A DNA stretch of 64,000 nt. Source: Adineta steineri. Its lineage: Eukaryota; Rotifera; Eurotatoria; Adinetida; Adinetidae. The stretch lies in contig CAJNOI010000206.1 of assembly GCA_905250115.1 (NCBI GenBank), forward strand, positions 62,001-126,000, written 5' to 3'. Shown here one piece after another: positions 12,906 through 24,400 of the stretch (positions are counted from its first letter, which is position 1; each line of letters starts with the position of its first letter). A model generated the notes under the pieces. That model did no database searches. It had not been told where the DNA came from and saw nothing but the letters and a program-made list of their open reading frames with translations. Position numbers and translations under genes: made by a program.

Positions 12906-14225
12906 ATGGATTTACCATCAACTAGAAGTAAAACAAACTATTGGCAACATCAACAAGATGTTAATCATCAAACAGCAAAATCTCATATAAAAGTATAATT
13001 AAAATTTTTATATCTATTCAATTCATTTTTATTTTAGTTAAATATCGATCAACCAAGTACTTCTCAATACAGTGAAAGTAAAAAGATTAATATTTGAATG
13101 ATTAATTACATTTCGAACAATATTTTAGATGTTCAATTTTATAATGATAATAATCAATTAAAACGTACTCTATCTATATCTGATCAACGAGGATCACCGT
13201 TTAAAAAACGTCAATATCCTCAACAAATAACTACACCGATTCAAGCCTTTCAACAAATAAATACACCGATTCAAATTCAAACTGGTTTGTGAATAAAAGC
13301 TTCGATCGGACGTTGTTTGTTAAATATCTTTTTTGTAAATTTTCTTTCAAAATAGATGACGATGATGATGATAATGATGATGATGATGATTCAAATACAG
13401 GAACGATTTCTTCCAAAACGACACATGATACAAAACGAGATGATAATCAAAGACGAGCTGCTCATACAGCTGCTGAACAAAAACGTCGAAATGCTATTCG
13501 AGTAAACTAAATTTGATTATGTAGTCTTAAAACTAATCATTGTTTTAGAAAGGATATGATGCATTACAAAGTCTTGTACCCAATAGTCATTTACTTGATC
13601 CAATTAGTTCACAAAAAGTCAGTAAAGCAGCTATACTTAAACGATGTAAAATAAAGAAAAATTTTTATTTTTTTTATTTCTAATCTTTCGATATTTTAGC
13701 TACTGATTTTCTTGCACAATTAAATAAAGAAAAACAACAGTTAAGCAATGAATTAGAAATGAAAAAACGAGAAACAATCAGTTTACATACTATTCAAAAG
13801 TTTGTTGAAAATTTTGTTTATATTGCAACATTGATTATTTATTTTTATAAATAGAGGATATGAAGATATTTTACAAATGAATATCAATTCAAGTAAAAAT
13901 GCAAATGCATCAATAGATGATGAACAAAAATTTAAAGTGGTATGTTTTTTTTAATTTTATTGTAAAAGAATAATTAGAATAATATTTTATGAATTAGTTT
14001 CAAAATATTAGTGATACACTTTTTGTTACTTTTGATCAAGCTATGCAAACAGGTCAAATTACAAATTTTTCACAATTTACATCTATATTTCTTCGTTGGG
14101 TTGAAGATTCATGTCGACCATCAGTATAAATTTTTATTATTTCGAAAAAAAACAAAATATTATTTTTTATTATTTAGGATATCAATGAAATTATTTGTCG
14201 AGTAATTGGAAATTCAAAATCATAA
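12906..14225 (+). CDS. MLX: MLX-like bHLH-leucine zipper transcription factor
   Basis: Nine short exons (12906-12992, 13038-13077, 13129-13284, 13356-13501, 13549-13645, 13700-13799, 13855-13939, 13998-14123, 14178-14225) join in phase to 294 residues. An acidic Asp run (about residues 95-104) precedes the basic region RRAAHTAAEQKRRNAIRKGYDAL, which keeps the H-E-R contacts that read E-boxes. Helix 2 (SQKVSKAAILKRSTDFLAQL) runs into a leucine zipper. The C-terminus (KVFQNISDTLFVTFDQ to FLRWVEDSCRPSDINEII) matches the dimerisation and cytoplasmic localisation domain typical of MLX/MondoA. MLX pairs with Mondo/ChREBP proteins to regulate sugar-responsive genes. Introns are 45-71 bp. It follows RFC2 so closely that shared transcription is possible. 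Confidence 0.9.
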
Positions 14226-14537
14226 TAAATTGTTTGTCTTCTTTGTATAGGTCTTGTATTTATTTTGTTAATAAGTCTTACGGTTTTTTATTATCTTGCC
14301 ATTGAATTTTATATTTTATACAAAATATATATTATAGATCAAATTTACAAAGAATATCTTTTTACTTTATTCCGTCAAAAAAATAAACTAACGATTAAAT
14401 TATGTTTTATACGCAATGTATTGAGAAATTAGTAATAGTTTTGATAGGGTTTTATTTTACATAATTCCATAAACGATGACGGTGAATATAGTCAACTTTA
14501 ATTTTCATTTACAATCAAAGCTATTAATATAAAGAAT
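14226..14537. other. spacer after MLX
   Basis: AT-rich 3' flank of MLX running up to MITE copy 2. It includes the left target duplication TAAAGAAT at 14530-14537. No gene is seen. Confidence 0.45.
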
Positions 14538-14703
14538 CAGTGGCGGATTTAGGGGGGCAATGGGGGCGATCGCCACCCTCAGAATTTTGTTTTGATTTTT
14601 TACAGGGAAAATAGGTTTTAGTCGAAATCGCCCGCCCCCAGATATCGCCCCTGCCTACTCAGGTATCACCCCCTCTCCTTCCAAAATCCTAGATCCGCCA
14701 CTG
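14538..14703. mobile_element. hAT-type MITE, copy 2 (166 bp)
   Basis: Ends are CAGTGGCGGATTTAGG and CCTAGATCCGCCACTG, near-perfect inverted repeats and closely related to the copy at 6191-6325. A perfect 8-bp target duplication TAAAGAAT lies at 14530-14537 and 14704-14711. The interior is unusually rich in G/C runs (GGGGGCGATCGCC, CGCCCGCCCCC) for this region. It is non-autonomous. Confidence 0.87.
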
Positions 14704-14711
14704 TAAAGAAT

Positions 14712-15202
14712 ACTATCGTGTGTATAATGGTGGATTAGAACTATAATATTTGGTAGAAATTATCTTAGTAGTAGGATCCTTAAATTCTACTGCATGATTT
14801 ACAGGTACTACATATTTTATTAACTACATGGTCTTAAACGTGCGCTTCTTTTCTCTTGTACACAGGCAGCTACAGAATTATAGTTCTTCTTTCATTACGA
14901 TCTCAACGGTTGTATGTTTGATAATGCCAATATGTATCAATATAAGTGATCTAAATTCACAGATTTATTTAACAGTTTTATCTAGTTGGTATCGATGTAA
15001 AATTAAAAAACTATAACCCTTGCTTCGATAATGATTATAGTGATATATTAAGTCAGACATTATTTACTCATACTTTCTATGTTTGACATCTTATGATTTT
15101 TGAATAAGTTTTCTTTTCATATTTTAGTTGTATTTATTATAAAGAAGTCAAATAAATCGTATATAATATTAATTGATTTTTGTTTTTATTATAAAAATTC
15201 TT
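14712..15202. other. spacer, no gene seen
   Basis: AT-rich sequence between the MITE and the 3' end of the gene at 15203. A 62-codon frame at 14828-15016 has no support. Nothing else is recognisable. Confidence 0.45.
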
Positions 15203-15883
15203 TCATGGATGTTTTGTGACAGTAATAAGTGGTGGTTTACATAATGGTGTTTGAGAAAGTATATCAAAGGATCTTCGTTCTATCGGAGTATTTAAACTGA
15301 TATTCTCACTTGGAACAGATGTTGAACGTGCTCGTCTAAATTTGAATAAAAATGATGATGGTGTTGATGTAGCTTCAGGTGAAGATTGTAGAGAACGATA
15401 TGTTTTCCTTTCATTTAATTCATTAAATTCTTCATGTTTATTTGAATGTTTTCGTTGTTCATTATTTAATCGAGTGACAAGTTGTGAAACAGCAAATAAA
15501 CGTTTTGATTCAGCAGAAATAAATTTTTCTGGTTGAAAATTTAATTTTTCATCTCCATAATAAATTCTCCAATATTTTGTACGTAATGTTTGATCAGCTA
15601 GAATATCTAATAAAAAACCTTTTATTTGTAAAAGATATTCTTTTACTAACTTACTTAAAACATCTACATGACTTGTATGAAATGTTTTTCTATTCTTCAT
15701 TTCTTTATAAACACTCCATTTCTTTTCATAAGAATCATCATCATCTGGATCAATATTCAATATTAATGAACAAAATAATGAAAGTGAATAAAATAATAAT
15801 ATAACTACTGTATATATTACTGCTCCATTACGATCATAATCATAGTTAAGATTTGAATCAATCGATGTTGTATTGTTACTCAT
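15203..15883 (-). CDS. single-pass membrane protein, unassigned
   Basis: An uninterrupted 226-codon frame starts at ATG 15883. A short N-terminus with an N-glycosylation motif (NNTT) leads to one strong TM segment (about residues 21-43, AVIYTVVILLFYSLSLFCSL), then an acidic patch DPDDDDSYEKK and a long polar, probably cytoplasmic, tail with predicted helices (VDVLSKLVKEYLLQIKGFLLDIL) and a Ser/Thr/Arg-rich end (RRARSTSVPSE). The small ectodomain, one TM and a conserved-looking juxtamembrane segment recall KCNE-type accessory subunits, but I see no decisive motif. The minus-strand setting with about 1 kb on both sides suggests an independent gene. Confidence 0.6.
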   Translation of the reverse strand: MSNNTTSIDSNLNYDYDRNGAVIYTVVILLFYSLSLFCSLILNIDPDDDDSYEKKWSVYKEMKNRKTFHTSHVDVLSKLVKEYLLQIKGFLLDILADQTLRTKYWRIYYGDEKLNFQPEKFISAESKRLFAVSQLVTRLNNEQRKHSNKHEEFNELNERKTYRSLQSSPEATSTPSSFLFKFRRARSTSVPSENISLNTPIERRSFDILSQTPLCKPPLITVTKHP

Positions 15884-17046
15884 TATGTTAATTTTATAAA
15901 ATAAAATCTTATGAGATATTTATTCCGAATGAATATTTTCGATGTAAAGAATGAAAAAAGAAAGAAAAAATATTTGCTTTTTTCTCTTTAATGTATTCGG
16001 TGAGATGAAACTCTTATAAAAGAAAAGAAAAAGAAATACATCTCAAGGTAAATGAAGAACGAATATTATTTGAGACTACGACTGATTGCCTTATTTTAAC
16101 TGTATACTAAATATATATTTAGAAACACTCATAATATATTATTTTCAAAAATACAAATAAGAAATCCTATGAGTTATTCTTTTTAAGAAACTTCGAAATC
16201 AAAATGAATCACGACTTTTTTTAATCAGAAGTATAAGTTAATGTTTCATCTATCGTTTTAGTATACTGTGTGACCCTGGAATGTTGTCTATCTAGAATAG
16301 ACGACGAACTAATCCTTGCATCGTTTATTCAATTAACAACAAAGTATATTAATTCAATAACTTCTTTTAACCGCATAGTTGAATTATTCTTATAATTCAT
16401 TCAATTAACGAGAAAAATAAGAAAATCTAATCTTTAGAACATTTTTAAATAACTTAAATCAAAAAAGTAATTCATTTGCAATTAAAACAAAGTTCATGTT
16501 AACTAGTTTGTTTTTATATGAAATAAAATTTACTCGTAAATACTGTTCTACTTAGTTTCTAATTTGAGACGAAGAGTTCATAAATAAAGGTTCTACTAGA
16601 CTCTTAGTATCTTTGTCAAGTAGTTATATTATTAAGAATTCTATTCTTACATGAAATTATTTTCTTCGGTAATCATAATAAAAAAAAAGCTTCTAGAATC
16701 TTAAATAATTTCTAATTATAATCTCAAATATTAATAAACATTGATGTTTCATCTTGTAATCTAATTATATCAACAACTATCTTTGGTAAAATGTCACGTC
16801 ATATTTATGAGTACATTAACAAATATATAAGACTTCGGTTAAGTACCGAGTTTGTCATGATTGAAAATGTTATTATAATAATTCAATTTTCGTTCATTGA
16901 GCTTTTCTTTTTAATTAAAAATTTGAAAAAAGGATTTTGATCATAAAATCAATTAAATTTATTTATTTTTTACTCTTAGAAACTAAGATATATATGTATA
17001 TATATATATTGAACAATAATAAAATCTTGTCTTTTTTTTGTGTCCA
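15884..17046. other. intergenic, no gene seen
   Basis: AT-rich spacer between the membrane-protein gene and the 3' end of the VSX-like gene. It has homopolymers and a (TA) tract near 16990. No open frame or repeat of note. Confidence 0.45.
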
Positions 17047-18515
17047 TTAATATTCATTTATTATTGTTGTTTTTGCATGATGTTCTTGTGCTTTTGCACG
17101 AAGTGCTGCAATACTTTGACTTCGCATTGTTTCTGTTACATGTTCAGGTGATTTTCTTGAATGTGTACTACTACAATCATCATCATCATCGTCATCATCA
17201 TTTTCATCATCATTATCTTTAACCATATTTTTTAATTGTTCAGCTGCTTCCAAAGATTTTCTATGCATACCAAGAAGCCATGGTGCACATGATGTATCAA
17301 CACCATTTTTAGCTGATTTAACAATTGTATCTGGTAATGGTAATGAGTGACGAACCATAGCTCCATAAAGTCCATATTCAGCCATAACTGTTGCTTTTCC
17401 CCATGTTTTTTCTGTTTTACGCCACTAAGAAAAGAAAACAAAGAATTGATAATTTCAAAAAAAAGAAAACTTTACTTTGGCTCGACGATTTTGAAACCAG
17501 ACCTTAAATAGCACGTAATAATATATAAACAAAAACAAAAGAAAATTATGTCAATTATGTAACAGACTAAGTCTTATGCGCTTGTATTGACAACCAATTG
17601 AATGCACATGCTACTACAATATTTCTACCAATCGATAGGAAAAAAAATGCTCATTAGAACAAGGTTAAAGACATCAAGCTGAGTGACTATTTATGCTATC
17701 GATGTAGAATAATAAATATTGAAAAAAACATGTAGAAAATTATTCAAGCAAAAGCAATGGAATTGATCTGGAGTTTTTTTTTAGACTTTATTTTCAGTAG
17801 GATAGTATGTTGTATGGTAATAATAATTGAAAACTTTGTAAACAAACCTGTATTCGATCTTCAGGAAGATCAGTTTTAGCAGAAAGTAATTCTCTTGCAA
17901 ATACATCGGGATAATGAGCATCTTTAAATGCTTTTTCTAATTCATCAACTTGATGACTTGTAAATATAGTTCTATAAAGAATAAAATCAATTAATTTTAA
18001 AAATTTGTTTTTTTTTCAAGATATTTACCGATGTCTACGTTTACATTTTTTCTTCTTATTATTGCCACCATTATTACTATTGATTTCATTTGTATTTAAT
18101 TTGTCACTATTACCATCACTACCATTGCCATTATTAAGTGTATGAATATCTCGATCTATTAATAAAAATTTCTGTTAATAAGAAAAAATAAAATAATTAA
18201 TAAAATACCTAAATTATCTTGTAAAGAATCTAATGTATTATTTGTATTTGTTGGTGAAAATTGTGGGAAAAAATTTGAATGTGAAGGATGTGTTGAAGGT
18301 GTTGGTATATCTCTATTGACAAATATTCCTGGTGAATGTTGATATGAAGGAAATAAACTTGATCTTGATAAATAAGCTCGATATGCTTGATGATCAGCAT
18401 AAGCACGAGCAGCAGCAAGATCAGGTGATGTAAGACCAAGAAGTTCTTGAATAGCAAATGCAGTTGTTCGAGTATTTGTTGAGATATTTTGTTGAGGATA
18501 ATGAGCTAAATTCAT
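17047..18515 (-). CDS. VSX: VSX/CHX10-type paired-like homeobox transcription factor
   Basis: Five exons (18209-18515, 18029-18155, 17848-17971, 17476-17502, 17047-17424) join in phase to 320 residues. An eh1/octapeptide-like FAIQELLGL (about 20-28) precedes an Asn-rich linker and a [10 protein letters not shown] basic entry to the homeodomain (about 141-200), which contains [27 protein letters not shown] and [10 protein letters not shown]. Directly after it is the CVC domain ([38 protein letters not shown]), diagnostic for VSX1/VSX2/CEH-10. After an Asp run (DDDDDDDD) comes an OAR motif [18 protein letters not shown] (about 295-312). VSX factors specify photoreceptor/bipolar-type and other interneurons in animals. 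The recognition-helix core VWFQNRRAK is encoded by a separate 27-nt exon. Confidence 0.93.
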
Positions 18516-20399
18516 GATTAGGTTGTTAACATAGATGTATAAAACGGAGAAACTAATTTATTAATAATTAAACGAATAAGAGAATGCTTGGAATCTTTTA
18601 TAAGACTTTCTTTTCCCTTCTTTTCTTTTCTGATGTTTTTTTTTCCTAACTACTAACTAAGCCAATCGCAACATGTCTGAAAAGCAACAGAGAAAGAGAA
18701 AGAATTGGCTCAACAAGCGTGATATTTCCATTAATGGGCCAATCGAAACACAAATGAGAAAAGAAGAAAAAAAAAGGAAAAGAGAATCCTTTTTTGTTCT
18801 CTACATTTTTTTTTCTTAGTAATTTGCACCCAATTATGTTAGTTTGTACATTCTTTTTTTTTTATGAATAAGGCAAAGAGAGTAACCTTAACTTCTTCAT
18901 CATCGGTTTAGCTCATATTTCCAATTTATATGACAACCCATGAAAGAGGAATAGATAATTGATTGATTGACTTTTATAGAACACGAGAAACAAAGAAAAT
19001 ATTATTTGGACACTATAGTGTTATAATGTTTTCATTAGATCGTATCAAATTATTTAGTAAAATATTTTGGAGTTTATTCTTCGATAATTGTTTTCATTCG
19101 ATAATGTTTCTAATTGATTAGTATCAAATATTTTTTGTACCGAAGTCAAAAACAATTTTTTATCTCTATCAGATTTCTTTTCTGCACAGGAATTTATCGA
19201 GTTTGAATCGATTATTTACCATTGCTGAATTGAAGATGATAATTATAAGGATAATTTGATTTATAAGAAAAATTATATCAGACAATTTGATGCGTGAATA
19301 CCTTCGTCTTCTCGCACCTATTTATCTCAATGATATAATTGTATTGAATGAGCACATCATCATTATTCATATGTTAATTATCACTTAGTATTCGAATAAT
19401 ATTTAATAAATAAACAAAACTCTTCTTTTTTTTCTTTCTCGATCTTTATTAAATAAATAGAAAAAAAAGTAACAAAGCTAATTTTGATGAAATTAAATGC
19501 CATTTGATACGAAACAGTTGTATGTACATTACTTTTATCTTAGCCGCTCGAATGAATACAATATCAATGATAAAGACTAGTTGTATCCATAATAAGATGA
19601 AAGATAATGATGACTCTATATCTTGAATGTTATTCGTGCATGAATCAATCAACATGTACATGTTTATAATTATTTTCAAGAAGGTAGTCATATTGTCTTC
19701 TTTTAGTTTATTATCGACAATTAATTGAGCACATCTTTTTCTTATATTTAGACAAGTGTATATGGTGCAATATTCTATAATATTGATTAATGCTTCAATA
19801 CTTCCTTTGTCTTCCCTCATTTATCCATATGTGTGTGTGTGTATATGTGATTGAGCTTGTTCAATTCTTCTTTAATTGAATCATCTTTTCTTTCCCACCC
19901 ATTGCTTATCACAATAGACACATAATCAGTCGGGGTTTGCTTTTTTTTGCTCTCTCTCGTCATCGTGTAAACTATCAGGTAGTATTATTGGAATGGTTTT
20001 TCTTTCTTCCCTCTCTCTCTCTTCCTATTGCCTTCAGCTTGTCTTTCAATTTGACAGCAGATCGAGTTCCGCCTTCATATATTATTTGAAAAAATAAAAG
20101 CACTTAGCTCAACCGATCGATTCTGTGACATATTTGCGTGCAAACAATGTTCGACATTCGATTACGATCAAATATAATCTCTCATGAGAAACAACAGTCT
20201 AATCAGATTTGTTTCCTTCGTTTTCTACATAATGAAATGAACAAGTAATTAATTTACTAGTATGTTCTTAGTACTATAACTGTGTTCAATAAACAAGAAA
20301 AAAAAGAAAAAGAAAAAGAAAAGGTGGAAGAAAAAAAAAATCGATTGATTGCTAACATGCAATCACATATTGCAGTTATAGATGCAAAGACAATGATGT
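18516..20399. other. intergenic, no convincing gene
   Basis: About 1.9 kb upstream of VSX and downstream of RidA. A minus-strand frame at 19449-19820 (123 codons, hydrophobic, Ile-rich) has no recognisable domain, and I do not accept it as a gene on present evidence. The rest is AT-rich with GA/CT-rich runs near 18590-18790 and 20290-20340. Confidence 0.4.
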
Positions 20400-21101
20400 C
20401 TATTCGTCTTTAATATCACCTAAGACAGCTATACCTTCGATTTCAACTTTAGCATTCTAAATAAAAATAAATATATGAAATTTTATAAATGAAATTAATT
20501 GGTTTTACTCTTGGAAGAGCTGCTACTTGAACAGTTGAACGAGCTGGATGATGATCTGTGAAAACTATAATACAAAAATGTTTTTTTAATATTTGTATAT
20601 ATGTGTACATATGAAATGTTTACCTTCGGCATAGACTTCATTCATTGCAGCAAAATCGTTCATATCTTGAAGAAAGACATTGGCTTTTACGACTATAACA
20701 AAAAACCAAATTGTCAATATTAAAATGATATTTTTATGTTTAGAAATAAGTTACCATTTTTATATGTAGCACCTGCAGCTTTAAGAACTTCACCAAGATT
20801 TTTTAATGACTAATAAATAAATAAACAAAACTTGTAGTATACACAAATATATGAACTTACTTGACGAGCTTGTTCTTGTACACTTTCACCAGCGAATTTA
20901 CCAGTTGCAGGATCAAGACCAATAGATCCACTTAAATATAATGTTTGACCAATAACAACACCTTGACTAAATTATATAAGTCTTTAGATTATTTACTATT
21001 TCAAAACCATCATTTATAATTTACCTATATGGTCCACCAACTGGTCCAGCTGCAGTTGTTGTAATAATACGACGGACTAATGGAGATGACGACGACGACA
21101 T
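20400..21101 (-). CDS. RIDA: RidA/YjgF/UK114 family imine deaminase
   Basis: Six exons (21025-21101, 20861-20966, 20755-20809, 20624-20692, 20509-20564, 20400-20456) give 139 residues, the usual length. Family motifs in order are GPVGGPYSQGVVIGQTLYLSG, GESVQEQARQSLKNLGEVLKAAG, VVKANVFLQDMNDFAAMNEVY, and the substrate-binding block PARSTVQVAALPRNAKVEIE, containing the invariant Arg and the C-terminal Glu. RidA proteins hydrolyse reactive 2-imino acids released by PLP enzymes, in the cytosol or mitochondria, as homotrimers. Introns are 51-64 bp. It lies 312 bp downstream of the PKC gene on the same strand, and an acceptor-like TTCTAG lies about 25 bp before its ATG. Confidence 0.95.
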
Positions 21102-21413
21102 TTAAGAATAAAAATAAACAAGAATCTAGAAGCTATATACAAAATAAATATGTTGAATTTATAACGGATAAGATAAGAAAGACAAAATCACCTTTTTCTT
21201 TCGAGGTATTAGAATGCAAAAAAAAATGACAGAGAGAAGAAAAAAAAGAAGAAAAGGTTACATTTATATACATACTAACTGATAATATGTCAACGAATGA
21301 TGACTTAGATATATTGTAAATGGTATCAAACTTTTTATAGATAAAAAAATAATAATAATTTTCATATGTAATAAATTAATAAATCTTCAGGATTATAATA
21401 AAAATAGATTGAA

Positions 21414-24400
21414 CTAGTTAAATTCATACCAAGTTGATTGATTTACATGATCAAATAATTTAAATTGTTCTTCTTCATTCGGAAGACATGTTGATTTTCC
21501 AGCATTTATCCAACTATTTTTAGCTTGAATACTTCGATCAAATAATAATCTTGGAAATGGTATATCATCGGGCATATCAGAAATAATTCGTATAATCTAA
21601 ATTTGAAATGATGAAATTATTGATAAATAGAATTTCGGTTTTTTTCTTACTGATTGTTTATTATAGAGAGATTTAAATAGACCTTCATCAATTTCTTGCC
21701 AATTAATTTTTTGTCTAACATGAAAAAATGGATGTTCGCGCAAAGATCCGTGTGGTGAATTTGGCGAACCAAAACGTTTTTTTGGATCAATTTCAAGTAA
21801 ACCATTAAGACATGCTCGAGCTTCTGGACTAATATCACGAGATAATTGTAAATTTTCATCAATAATTGATTGATAGCCTATTTCATTATTATTATCTGAT
21901 GATAATTGAGGATGAAAATCGAATTGTTCACCACATAACATTTGGGCAAATATCATACCAAGTGCCCAATAATCAACAGAATAACTATAACCATCTTTTG
22001 TTAAATTTTGTTCTAAAAGTCGAACCTATTCAGATAATAAAAAACAATGTTGGACCCGAATTTGATCGAAATAAGAATGAAGTGAAGATAACAGGTGATT
22101 TATTTTTTTCGACGTTATTCAAGCAAATCAAAAACACGCCCAATGCTATATTTAACTTCTTTGTTAAAGTAAATGATTCACCTAAATCACATCGAAAAAA
22201 ACAAAACACCTGTTATCTTCCTTCGTTCTTACTTCGATATTTTTATTTAGGTTAGAGAAGAAAATCTTACCTCGGGTGCTAAATATCCACGTGTACCACA
22301 AATTGTATGACACATTTCATCAGAAGTTCTTAATATTCGTCCTAATCCAAAATCAACAAGACGTATATGACCTGAAGAATTTACAATTATATGTTCAAGT
22401 TTCAAATCACTAAATAATCGAAAATGAAAAATTAAATAAATTTTCTTTCTTTGATGAATACCGATAAATAATATCATTGGCATGTAAATATTGTATGATA
22501 GATATAATTTCTGCTAGATAAAATCTAATTTCATTTTCATTCATACGTTTTTTATGAATTTTATCATGTAATGTATCACCATCAACAAATTCCATAGCAA
22601 GAAATAATTTACTCTATTAATTTAAAAAGAAAATGAAAGACAGTTTTTCAAAATCTATTTAACTTACACCTTGATGAAATGAACAATACGCTTTAATCAT
22701 ATAAGGATTTCTATCACTAAAACGATATAAAATTTGTCGTTCAACTTCAAATTGTTGTCGTGCCGATTCAACTAAACCATCAATAACTTTAATTGCAAGA
22801 TATTTTTCTGATGGAATATGTTGAACACAATATACACTCGCAAAACGACCACTGCCAAGACAACCAATACATTTAAAATCGGAAAATTTTGGTAATGAAA
22901 TTACGTTCTCATTCAACAATAAATTTAAAGGTGGAAAACTGATTGATGAAGTAGTAGAATATCTACGTAGTGAACTTATAATATTACTTATTTCAGGTTC
23001 ATTTGAAATTGTTGATGTGATTTCTGATCTTGAGGATTCTGTGTTAGCTCGTTTTCCAATTAACATATATGGTATACTACACATGGATGGAACATGTTGT
23101 TCACAATGTTTATGAATAATAAAATGACATTCTAAATAAAATAATCAATTAATTAATAAATGAAATAATGATTCATTTTAAAATATTATTGATATAGCAT
23201 AAGATTTATTATAATATTTTAATAGCAAATCATTTATTTTTATATTTTTAGAATTGTTACCTTATAGACAGTTTGTGCTTAATAAAATTGATTAATATTA
23301 AAACTCTCTTGTGGAAAGAATAGTTCAGAAAGTTTGCTTTCATACTTTATATTTTAAAGAATTATATACGTTGTAACTATAATAGGATTTTATCTATATT
23401 ACTCTCTCTATTCAGTAAGATTCGTTATGCATGTCGGACGATCGAGGTTACACCACAAGGATAATATCATACAAGGGTGATATGCTGTAAGGACGTTGTA
23501 AATATCGGTATACATGAAGCAATAACTGCTCAAAAGACGAATAGGCAAACAATTGGAGCAATGACATCCCTGACACACATATGAAATGATAAGAATCTAA
23601 CAAGTATCGAAAGTAGAAACTAATTCGCACAGTGGTTGGCCTCAACAGAAGCTTATCACTCTAATGCTCTAGAGGTTTTCTTATTCAAGATTTCTTCTTC
23701 ACTAACATTTACAGAACTGACTCTAATTTATAATTAGTTATTATTGAAAAAACCTTCAAACAATATACCGTATGTTAATTTAAATAAATTATTATAAACA
23801 CATAGCAAATAATTTTAAGTATAGCATTGCATTTATTTGATTTCATACGTATGCATTTCAGAGCATGTCGTAATACTTGTGAACCACAATGATTACAATG
23901 TTTATGTTCACGAGATATTAACGATTGAACAAATGGTGCTCGATATTGTATAAATCGATGTAAACTTACAGATTCACATTGATAATTTTTCGATATTAGA
24001 TTAGATTTCTAGAAAAAAGATCAATAAAAATGTATAATTTCTTTTTAATAAATCGAAATATTAAATACAGAATTGATTGATTGTTGACAATCGAAAGGTA
24101 TATTTTGACGACATTTTCGATGTGTAACAAATAAACAATATGAACATTCATAACCTTGATGATAGATTCCCCTGAAAATTAAAATAAATTATTGAATAAA
24201 AACAAAAAGAAGATGTTTAGAAATTTCGATACCAAATAAATTTATTACATATAGCACATGAAACAGGTTTATTAAATTGTTTAACTAGCATAAGATGACC
24301 TCGAATTAATTGATTAGTTGATATTTTACGATTACGTTTATTTTCTTTAACAGAATTTTCAACTAATTGAAGACTAAATTGAAATATATAATTTTTATCT

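Noticed and set aside
15203-15883. Assignment of the single-pass protein to the KCNE family
   Set aside because: One TM and overall layout are not enough; the family's juxtamembrane motif is not clearly present.
17040-17222. His-rich plus-strand frame
   Set aside because: Antisense of the Asp run in the VSX last exon.
19449-19820. 123-codon minus-strand frame
   Set aside because: Hydrophobic, Ile-rich, no recognisable family, no splice context; probably chance in AT-rich DNA.
21866-22255. 129-codon plus-strand frame
   Set aside because: It runs antisense through a PKC exon and through the palindromic MITE in the intron; no domain.
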